NCBI GenBank assembly: GCA_043800905.1
Contig: JAZDMO010000003.1
Coordinates: forward strand, 1-57,974
DNA: 57,974 bases
Reading direction: 5' to 3'
DNA from: JAHITU01 sp043800905
Lineage (GTDB): Bacteria > Patescibacteriota > Minisyncoccia > Phycocordibacterales > UBA12079
The notes under the pieces were generated by a model that had not been told where the DNA came from, did no database searches, and saw only the letters and a program-made list of their open reading frames with translations. Every line of letters begins with the position of its first letter. The first letter of the stretch is position 1. Position numbers and translations under genes: made by a program. Positions 52,798-57,974 of the stretch are shown here, in pieces.

Positions 52798-52852
52798 CGT
52801 CATTGCGAGCCTGCCTGCCGGCAGACAGGCTTCAGCGAAGCAATCCAGTTTT
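52798..52852. repeat. REP unit J
   Basis: CGTCATTGCGAG, CCTGCCTGCCGGCAGACAGG, CTTCAGCGAAGCAATCCAG. Here the nested palindrome sits in the centre of the unit. Confidence 0.85.
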
Positions 52853-52895
52853 TAAAAAAAGAACACCCGAATCTGCTTGCGCAAATTCGGGTGTT
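52846..52895 (-). terminator. Terminator of the 67-aa gene
   Basis: AACACCCGAAT (52862-52872) pairs with ATTCGGGTGTT (52885-52895). On the minus strand it is followed by CTTTTTTTAAAAA. Confidence 0.85.
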
Positions 52896-52915
52896 TGGGA
52901 TGAAGGAGTTAGGGT

Positions 52916-53119
52916 TTAGTCTTGCAGGAGCTTTTTAACTGTGGCAATAACCAACCCAGAAGCAATTTCTTTTAATTTTTCAGAAGGAACAGAATCGGTT
53001 ACTTCCAACGCTGTCATTATTCCGTTTCTTACTCCTTTCAATAGAGAAGAAATTCCGTTTGTTTCCATTTGATTTAAAACTACTTCACCTACCGTTGGAA
53101 TAACATTACATTTAAACAT
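52916..53119 (-). CDS. Small hypothetical protein (67 aa)
   Basis: 67 aa from the ATG at 53119, chosen for a perfect AGGAGG 6 nt upstream; the longer frame runs into the promoter. Helical with alternating hydrophobics (VGEVVLNQM, GIMTALEVTDSVPSEKLKEIASGLVIATVKKLL); no signal peptide or clear membrane helix. A complete compact unit: promoter, Shine-Dalgarno, ORF, terminator. Divergent from the MazF-like gene 110 bp away. It is not an antitoxin I recognise, though the position makes that worth a test. Confidence 0.7.
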   Translation of the reverse strand: MFKCNVIPTVGEVVLNQMETNGISSLLKGVRNGIMTALEVTDSVPSEKLKEIASGLVIATVKKLLQD

Positions 53120-53154
53120 TTTTGCCTCCTTTTCTGTTATGTGTTTCTGATAAT

Positions 53155-53182
53155 AGTATACATAAAAGAATACAATTATCAA
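53155..53182 (-). promoter_or_regulatory. Promoter of the 67-aa gene
   Basis: On the minus strand TTGATA (53182-53177), 16-bp spacer, TATACT (53160-53155); the leader is about 30 nt with AGGAGG. Confidence 0.7.
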
Positions 53183-53216
53183 TATATATAAAATATCAAA
53201 AAATAATACTTTTTGT

Positions 53217-53222
53217 TATACT
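53217..53222 (+). promoter_or_regulatory. -10 box of leaderless mazF-like gene
   Basis: TATACT ends 7 nt before the ATG at 53230. Confidence 0.55.
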
Positions 53223-53229
53223 TTGTAAT

Positions 53230-53646
53230 ATGAATTTAATGAAAAAAGAATCAAAAAATTTTGACGATTGGAATAATATAAAAAAGAAGATAGATTTTGA
53301 AGAATATAAAGATATCCTGCCTAAAAATAGAGAAATATGGTGGTCTTCGTTAGGATTAAACATTGGGGTTGAAGCAGATGGAAAAAATGAAAATTATGAA
53401 AGACCGGTTTTAATTTTGAAAGTTTTTAATAGAGAATGTTTTCTAGGCGTTCCGATAACTAGTATTGATAAAAGTAATAAGAAGTATTATTTTCCTATCT
53501 TATATAAAGATTTAAAGTCTTTTGCAGTTTTATCACAAATAAAGCTTTTTAGTACAAAAAGATTGTCTCGTATGATTTACAAAATAGATAGTAAAAATTT
53601 TATAGAATTGAAAAAAGAATTAACAAAAATAGCTGGTTTAAAATAA
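53230..53646 (+). CDS. MazF/PemK-like toxin-family protein
   Basis: 138 aa from the ATG at 53230 (the frame from 53122 overlaps both promoters). N-terminal charged extension, then NREIWWSSLGLNIGVEADG, RPVLILKVF, LGVPITS, VLSQIKLFSTKRL and a C-terminal helix: the same architecture as the 7168 protein. Predicted mRNA endonuclease by family. No antitoxin follows; the divergent 67-aa gene is the only small neighbour. A CCCCGC-AA-GCGGGG hairpin follows the stop. Confidence 0.82.
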   Translation: MNLMKKESKNFDDWNNIKKKIDFEEYKDILPKNREIWWSSLGLNIGVEADGKNENYERPVLILKVFNRECFLGVPITSIDKSNKKYYFPILYKDLKSFAVLSQIKLFSTKRLSRMIYKIDSKNFIELKKELTKIAGLK

Positions 53647-53657
53647 AAAAACGAAAA

Positions 53658-53677
53658 CCCCGCAAGCGGGGCTTTCT
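53658..53677 (+). terminator. Terminator of the mazF-like gene
   Basis: CCCCGC-AA-GCGGGG then CTTTCT, preceded by A's; a modest terminator. Confidence 0.6.
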
Positions 53678-53768
53678 CGGCCGTTTGATTAAATCAAACA
53701 TTTATACTTATAATCTTAGCAAACTTGTAAAGTAAGTCAAGTCTAAAAATATTAAATAACAAAAATAT

Positions 53769-55235
53769 ATGAATTTCACTAAAACAGATTTTAAAAAATA
53801 TCTCATTTGTCCTGAGTGTTTGTGGTTGGAAAAGAAAAAACCAGAAGAATACCAAAAAGGAGAAATTGATGAATTTTTGCAAAAATTAATTGATGACGGT
53901 TATGAGGTTGAGGAATATGTTAAAAAAATGTTTCCTTCAGCAGTGATTTTGGCTGGCTCCGAAGATTATTTAATTAAAAGAACTCAAGAAGAAATTCCAA
54001 AACAAGGAATTATATTTCAACCAACTTTTAAAACTAAAAGAAATCTTTTGGCTCGAGTGGATATGTTGCGTTTCAATGACGAAATTAAAAAATGGGATAT
54101 TTATGAAATCAAATCTAGTTCAGAAATTAAAACTGATGTAATGCACAATCACATTAAAGATGTGGCTTTTCAGAAATTAGTTTTGCAGGAAAGTGGTTTA
54201 GAAATAGGAGATTGTTATATTGTCCATTTAAATCGTGATTATATTAGAAAGGGCGAACTGGATTATGTAAAATTATTTGTGTTTGCTAATGTAAACGAAG
54301 CCGTAGAAAATGATTACCCTGAAGTTTATTATCATGTAGATAAGGCCTTAGAACTGTTGGTTCAGGATGATTTACATTTTTCTTCTTGTTCTTGTTTGTA
54401 TAAAAGTGCTGGGCAGAGATGTGATTGTTTCGCTCATTTTAATCCGCAGGTACCAGAATATTCCACCGCTCATATTTTGCGAGGAAAGAAATTAACTGAA
54501 TTAGTAGATATGGATATTTTTGATCCCAAAGGCATTCCAGAAGATTTTAAATTAACTGAACCACAAAGAATAAAAGTGCAATTACAAAAAATTGGAAAAA
54601 TTCAAATAGACGCAAACAGTATTCAAGAAACTTTGAATCAATTAGTTTACCCGCTTTATTTTCTAGACTATGAAACTATTTTAAAACCCATTCCACCTTT
54701 AGATGGTTATAATCCCAATTCGCAGATAGTTTTTCAATATTCACTTCATGTTTTGGAAGAAAACGGAGAGATGCAACATTTTGAATATTTAGCTCAAGAT
54801 TTAGAAAGCTCTACTGAAGCCTTAGTAAAATCATTATCGGAAAACATTGGTCCTAAAGGAAATGTAATTGTGTGGCATAAGACTTTTGAAAAAGGAAGAA
54901 ATGATGAATTAGCTAAATTACATCCAGAATACAAAAACTTTTTTCAAGATATAAATAAGCGAATTTTTGATTTAAAAGAAGTTTTTCAAAAAGATTATTT
55001 AGATCCGCGAGCTTTTGGAAGTGCTTCTATTAAAAAAATCTTACCTTTATTAGTACCCGAACTTTCCTATAAAAATTTAGCGGTGCAAAATGGAACTATG
55101 GCTATGTCTGCTTGGGAAAAAATGTTAAAGGAAAGTGGGGAAGAAAAGGAACAAACTCGAAAAGATATGTTAGAATATTGTGCTTTAGATACTATGGCAA
55201 TGGTTAAGATTTTTGAAGTGGTGAAAAAACTTTAA
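53769..55235 (+). CDS. DUF2779-type protein: Cas4-like nuclease plus DEDD exonuclease-like domain
   Basis: 488 aa. The N-terminal half has a RecB/Cas4-like PD-(D/E)XK core: ARVDMLRF then WDIYEIKSSSEIK (ExK) at about 98-120. CPECLWL near residue 15 and CSCLYKSAGQRCDCF at about 205-220 give Cys pairs of the kind that hold a 4Fe-4S cluster in Cas4/AddB. The C-terminal half (about 295-488) has FLDYETI, VWHKTFEKGRN and YCALDTMAM, like the acidic motifs of DEDD 3'-5' exonucleases. DUF2779 proteins are uncharacterised; a DNA repair or degradation role is likely. No cas genes or repeats are nearby. Confidence 0.75.
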   Translation: MNFTKTDFKKYLICPECLWLEKKKPEEYQKGEIDEFLQKLIDDGYEVEEYVKKMFPSAVILAGSEDYLIKRTQEEIPKQGIIFQPTFKTKRNLLARVDMLRFNDEIKKWDIYEIKSSSEIKTDVMHNHIKDVAFQKLVLQESGLEIGDCYIVHLNRDYIRKGELDYVKLFVFANVNEAVENDYPEVYYHVDKALELLVQDDLHFSSCSCLYKSAGQRCDCFAHFNPQVPEYSTAHILRGKKLTELVDMDIFDPKGIPEDFKLTEPQRIKVQLQKIGKIQIDANSIQETLNQLVYPLYFLDYETILKPIPPLDGYNPNSQIVFQYSLHVLEENGEMQHFEYLAQDLESSTEALVKSLSENIGPKGNVIVWHKTFEKGRNDELAKLHPEYKNFFQDINKRIFDLKEVFQKDYLDPRAFGSASIKKILPLLVPELSYKNLAVQNGTMAMSAWEKMLKESGEEKEQTRKDMLEYCALDTMAMVKIFEVVKKL

Positions 55236-55248
55236 ATATTTAAAAATA

Positions 55249-55292
55249 AAACCCAGTCTCGGCTGACCAAAGGTCAGTGGGACTGGGCTTTT
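55249..55292. terminator. Shared terminator of convergent genes
   Basis: CCCAGTC (55252-55258) with GACTGGG (55281-55287), inner CTGACC-AAA-GGTCAG, flanked by AAA and TTTT. Confidence 0.85.
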
Positions 55293-55307
55293 CATACAGT
55301 TGAATTT

Positions 55308-55610
55308 TTATATTAACTGATTAAAAAGGTTTTTAACATTGGAACCGAGTAGTTGAAAAAAAATTGCTTGCTTGGATGGTTCTAAAAGAGAAAGTCTGTC
55401 GAAGATTTCCTCAGCTGTTTCTGTTGCTTCAAAACCTGCAATTGGAACGAATTCTTCTGGAGAGGCAAGAATATCTTTTCCATCGTAGCTGACATAAATT
55501 ATTGCCAGTTTTTCTTCGATATCTTTCTTTCCAATGAGGATTACTTGTTCTCCATCAACAGAAAAGGTTGTTCCTAGTGGGGCGGTTTTAAAAAAAACTT
55601 TTTGATCCAT
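55308..55610 (-). CDS. Hypothetical protein (100 aa)
   Basis: 100 aa, acidic. N-terminal beta-rich part (FKTAPLGTTFSVDGEQVILIGKK...AIIYVSYDGKDILASPEEF) and a helical C-terminus (AEEIFDRLSLLEPSKQAIFFQLLG). Weak AAGGAA ribosome site 10 nt upstream. It has its own promoter after fmt. No family recognised. Confidence 0.65.
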   Translation of the reverse strand: MDQKVFFKTAPLGTTFSVDGEQVILIGKKDIEEKLAIIYVSYDGKDILASPEEFVPIAGFEATETAEEIFDRLSLLEPSKQAIFFQLLGSNVKNLFNQLI

Positions 55611-55660
55611 TTAAAATTTCCTTTTTGATTTTTGTTAAGAGCTGTTTTTTACCAGACGAC

Positions 55661-55689
55661 ACTATAACATAATGATTTTGTTTTGTGAA
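55661..55689 (-). promoter_or_regulatory. Promoter of the 100-aa gene
   Basis: On the minus strand TTCACA (55689-55684), 17-bp spacer, TATAGT (55666-55661). Confidence 0.55.
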
Positions 55690-55692
55690 GAT

Positions 55693-56547
55693 TTAAATGT
55701 TTTTGGAGATTTCTATTTCAGACCCTCCCTCTGGAATTATTTTTTCAATTATAAGTCTATTATCTTTTAGTTTGGCTTGAGTGATTATGTTTCTTTTGTT
55801 GTTTTCAAAATAATGAGCCTTTGGCCATTTGTCAAAGGCTTGGATTTTAAGAAAGTTTTTTTCTGGATTATCATTTAAATCAATTAGTGCATCAGAAGAT
55901 TTTAATTTATCGCAAAAGGTAGCTTTGTCGTGGTTTTGTTCTTGGGGAATAATTTCACCACTTAACCATTTTGAGATACTATTTCCAAGTAATTTAGCTC
56001 CTAGCTGAGCGAGAGTTTTTTCTAATTCTGATTGAGTGGGCATTTCTGAAATAGAATTTTTCCATAAAGTAATTTTCTCTTGGGTTAAAATTGGTCCATG
56101 ATCCATTTTTTCATCTAACAGGATAATAGACACACCTGTCTCTTTGTCTCCATTTAAAATCGCTGAATGAATAGGAGTTGCTCCTCGGTGAAGAGGTAAT
56201 AAAGAAGGATGTACATTTAAAGTTCCTTTGGTTGGAATATTTAAAATTTCTTGAGGAATAATATTGCCGTAAGCAGCCACAATAAATAAATCCCAGTTTT
56301 CTGATTTTAATTTATTGATAAATTCTTCATCTAGTTTTTCTGGTTGTAGAGTTGGGATTTGATTTGCATCCGCCCAAATTTTAACAGGTGGGGGAGTTAA
56401 AATCATTTTTCGCCCAGCTTTTCTATCTGGTTGAGTAATAATCAAATCAGGCAATATTTCATTGTTTTTTAATTCTTGGAGAATATCCACTGCAAACTCA
56501 GGGCTACCAAAAAAGGCTATGTGGGGTTTGTTTTTTGTTTCATTCAT
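55693..56547 (-). CDS. fmt: Methionyl-tRNA formyltransferase
   Basis: 284 aa, about 25 shorter than usual; the C-terminal tRNA-binding domain looks trimmed. IAFFGSPEFAVDILQEL at the N-terminus, catalytic-loop TLNVHPSLLPLHRGATPIHSAIL with Asn/His, and MDHGPILTQEKI including the Asp. It formylates initiator Met-tRNA using formyl-THF. Starts 2 nt after the recombinase stop, so translationally linked. def and other usual partners are not in the window. Confidence 0.95.
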   Translation of the reverse strand: MNETKNKPHIAFFGSPEFAVDILQELKNNEILPDLIITQPDRKAGRKMILTPPPVKIWADANQIPTLQPEKLDEEFINKLKSENWDLFIVAAYGNIIPQEILNIPTKGTLNVHPSLLPLHRGATPIHSAILNGDKETGVSIILLDEKMDHGPILTQEKITLWKNSISEMPTQSELEKTLAQLGAKLLGNSISKWLSGEIIPQEQNHDKATFCDKLKSSDALIDLNDNPEKNFLKIQAFDKWPKAHYFENNKRNIITQAKLKDNRLIIEKIIPEGGSEIEISKNI

Positions 56548-56549
56548 AA

Positions 56550-57362
56550 TTAAAATGGGCTTTTAATATTTTTTAATAAAGGATTGGTCACTTGAGTATA
56601 AATTTGGGTTGTTCTTATATTACTATGTCCTAACAATTCTTGCACATATCTAACATCAACTCCGTTTTCTAACAAGTGAGTAGCAAAACTATGTCTAAGT
56701 GAGTGAAAGGTGGCGTCTTTTTTAATTTTAGATTTTTCTAAAGATTTTTTAAAAATTTCTTGAAAAGAACGAGTTGTTAATTTTCCTCCACGGTTAGATT
56801 CAAAAACGATGTCATCGGCTTGTTTATTAAAAATAATGTTTTGTATGTCGGTTGATAATTTTTGAGAAAAAGTAGTGATTCTATCTTTTTTACCTTTTGC
56901 ATTTTTAATATGAACTATATTTTCTTTTAAATTTATATCTTTTACTTTTAAATTTTGAATTTCACTAATTCTTAAACCTCCGGCATAGGCTAGAGCAATA
57001 GCTGTCCGGTATTTTATATTTGAGGTATTTCCTAAAATTTCTTTTATTTCTTCTCTTGTTAAAACAATAGGTAGTTTTTTATTTCTTTTTGAAAATTTTA
57101 AATCAATTTTTCCGTTATCTTTTAATATTTCTTTATAAAAAAATTTAATTGAATTTAGAGCCAGATTTACTGTTTGAGGAGATTGTTTCTTTTCAAATTT
57201 TTCTAATAAAAAATTCTCAATGGCTTCTTTTTTGTTTTTAATATTTCTCTTTTTAGAGAAAATTAAAAACTGTTTGATATATAATAAGTAAGATTTTATA
57301 GTTTTAGGACTATAATTTCTTAATTTTAATAAATTTTTAGTTTGTTTTAATAATTTATCCAT
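56550..57362 (-). CDS. Tyrosine recombinase (XerC/XerD-like)
   Basis: 270 aa from the ATG at 57362; the TTG 15 nt upstream is less likely, and AATAAT sits just before the ATG, giving a possible leaderless start. N-terminal SAM-like core-binding domain (about 1-90), C-terminal catalytic domain with the full set: Arg131 (GGLRISE), Lys about 156 (KGKKDR), His220-x-x-Arg223 (HSLRH), His246 (LLGHS) and Tyr255 (TTQIYTQ). It could be the chromosome-dimer resolvase of this genome, or a mobile integrase. No dif-like site was identified. Operon with fmt. Confidence 0.88.
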   Translation of the reverse strand: MDKLLKQTKNLLKLRNYSPKTIKSYLLYIKQFLIFSKKRNIKNKKEAIENFLLEKFEKKQSPQTVNLALNSIKFFYKEILKDNGKIDLKFSKRNKKLPIVLTREEIKEILGNTSNIKYRTAIALAYAGGLRISEIQNLKVKDINLKENIVHIKNAKGKKDRITTFSQKLSTDIQNIIFNKQADDIVFESNRGGKLTTRSFQEIFKKSLEKSKIKKDATFHSLRHSFATHLLENGVDVRYVQELLGHSNIRTTQIYTQVTNPLLKNIKSPF

Positions 57363-57509
57363 GATAAAATTATTCAAAATAAAGGTCGAATTGATTTGTA
57401 AAATATAATACTAAATATTCGTATTTAATACAAATTTTATATTTTTATCCGAAAATAACTTCGCATAAAAACGAGTTAGGCGACATTTTTTTCAAATTAT
57501 TTTTTGCTC

Positions 57510-57547
57510 ACAAGAAAAAAGAGCGTCAACTGTTAAGTCAACGCTCT
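57510..57547 (-). terminator. Terminator of the 42-aa gene
   Basis: On the minus strand AGAGCGTTGACT-TAAC-AGTTGACGCTCT (12 bp with two G-T pairs, 57547-57520), then TTTTTTCTTG. Confidence 0.85.
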
Positions 57548-57571
57548 GGGTTTGAACCGGATCTGCTCTCG

Positions 57572-57700
57572 TTATTTCTCTTTTTTTTCCAGAATTTTCC
57601 GGATTTTTTCCAGTTCCGATACTACAAAATAAAAGCCACTGATGAGCACGATTGTCTGCCATGCGATTTGAATACATGCGATTTGAATAATTTCTCCCAT
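57572..57700 (-). CDS. Small single-pass membrane protein (42 aa)
   Basis: 42 aa from the ATG at 57700, preceded by AAGGAGG. One hydrophobic helix (about 4-26, ACIQIAWQTIVLISGFYFVV) and a charged, basic/acidic C-terminal helix (SELEKIRKILEKKEK). It has a consensus promoter, a leader of about 95 nt and a terminator, so it is probably well expressed. The longer frames through this DNA cross the terminator or promoter and are rejected. Shape resembles small hydrophobic toxins or membrane regulators; no family recognised. Confidence 0.65.
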   Translation of the reverse strand: MGEIIQIACIQIAWQTIVLISGFYFVVSELEKIRKILEKKEK

Positions 57701-57800
57701 TTTGTACCTCCTTAAAGGTTTTATTAAAGAGCAGATCCTCACAATAGCGAGAAACCACCCTTTTTGGGTTAAAAGACGATTTCTCAACTATTGACATTTT

Positions 57801-57829
57801 AGTATAGCAGATAACGGCTAATATGTCAA
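57801..57829 (-). promoter_or_regulatory. Consensus promoter of the 42-aa gene
   Basis: On the minus strand TTGACA (57829-57824), 17-bp spacer, TATACT (57806-57801) with an upstream TG. The leader contains GAGAAA/TTTCTC and CCC/GGG pairings. Confidence 0.8.
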
Positions 57830-57858
57830 GTCCACCGTAATATCCCAATAGCTTGGAA

Positions 57859-57879
57859 ACACTTTTAACAAAAAAGTGT
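57859..57879. repeat. ACACTTTT/AAAAGTGT inverted repeat
   Basis: ACACTTTT-AACAA-AAAAGTGT just before the transposase start; may be part of an insertion-sequence end. TAATAT (57879-57884) lies 9 nt before the ATG. Confidence 0.4.
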
Positions 57880-57893
57880 AATATTCAAGCATT

Positions 57894-57974
57894 ATGTATA
57901 CAAAGAATCCAAATATGCCTAAAGTTCGTAGAGATGCAGCTCACATGGTCTACAAAGGCTATGGAGTAAGAACT
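57894..57974 (+). CDS. Transposase N-terminus, cut by the window edge
   Basis: 27 codons are visible: MYTKNPNMPKVRRDAAHMVY and on. The TKNPNxPKVRxxA(A/V)xxV pattern leads into a helix-turn-helix and is typical of IS481/IS3-like integrase-core transposases in CPR genomes. The catalytic DDE domain would lie outside the window. The call is from the N-terminus only. Confidence 0.5.
   Translation, partial: MYTKNPNMPKVRRDAAHMVYKGYGVRT

Noticed and set aside
55974..55994. A 21-nt match between the fmt coding region and about 2799-2819
   Set aside because: Short, AT-rich, and the fmt copy fits normal coding sequence. Probably chance, though slightly unlikely.
57470..57485. GTTAGGC near the tyrosine recombinase as an integron attC/attI core
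   Set aside because: No partner core site or folded attC structure, and the recombinase lacks a visible integron-specific insert.
57541..57560. GGGTTTGAACC as a tRNA T-arm
   Set aside because: No acceptor, D or anticodon stems fit around it; it lies between the 42-aa gene and its terminator.
57492..57848. 118-codon minus-strand frame
   Set aside because: It spans the promoter, leader and terminator of the 42-aa gene.

Overview
The window looks like a chromosomal piece of a Candidate Phyla Radiation (Patescibacteria, probably Parcubacteria-like) bacterium. The reasons are low GC, the standard code with TGA used as stop, compact single-copy informational genes (short rpoB of 1054 aa, 410-aa ProRS), a bare carbon metabolism (GapA, RpiB, Rpe, split transketolase), several MazF-like and four-helix-bundle genes, and very large secreted LamG and GNVGIGTT-repeat proteins. 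No rRNA, confident tRNA or CRISPR array was seen. These calls were made by reading the sequence; no database search was run.

Layout. 1-23 kb is an accessory, surface-protein region. It holds the 3' end of a GNVGIGTT-repeat protein, a two-gene module (four-helix-bundle protein plus zinc ribbon/RecB-like nuclease), a NYN protein, two MazF-like genes, two LamG proteins, a 2560-aa tail-fibre-like protein with two peptidase S74 domains, a REP-associated (Y1) transposase, and a DUF5011-like envelope protein. The gaps are filled with palindromic repeats. 23-26.4 kb is gap-rpiB-rpe-tktN, followed by a second Y1 transposase. 27-39 kb is housekeeping: mnmA, ATP-cone/Mrr protein, frr, rseP, proS, mreB-mreC-(mreD-like)-PBP2, greA, lysS. 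39-42 kb has two small unknown genes, rpsP, and an MFS transporter on the minus strand with an attenuator-like leader. 42.4-52.7 kb is rpoB-rpoC and dnaG-rpoD. 52.9-58 kb has small minus-strand genes with strong promoters and Shine-Dalgarno sites, a third MazF, a DUF2779-type nuclease, fmt, a tyrosine recombinase, and the start of a transposase cut by the window edge.

How it fits together. The non-oxidative pentose phosphate enzymes and GAPDH form one metabolic cluster. The mre/PBP2 operon makes the elongation machinery. rpoBC, dnaG and rpoD supply transcription and priming. The large secreted proteins probably form the outer, host-contacting surface.

The most striking features are: (1) both Y1 transposases carry their own palindrome upstream and again inside the ORF, at the same place in the protein; (2) a REP family with constant ends and variable cores has entered two coding sequences in frame and appears to have beheaded a MazF gene; (3) a 20-bp palindrome is nested inside these REPs, usually at one site; (4) the MFS gene has a leader with a predicted promoter, a 41-codon leader ORF and mutually exclusive terminator/antiterminator arms; (5) plus-strand genes mostly lack Shine-Dalgarno sites and many look leaderless, while a few minus-strand genes have strong ones.
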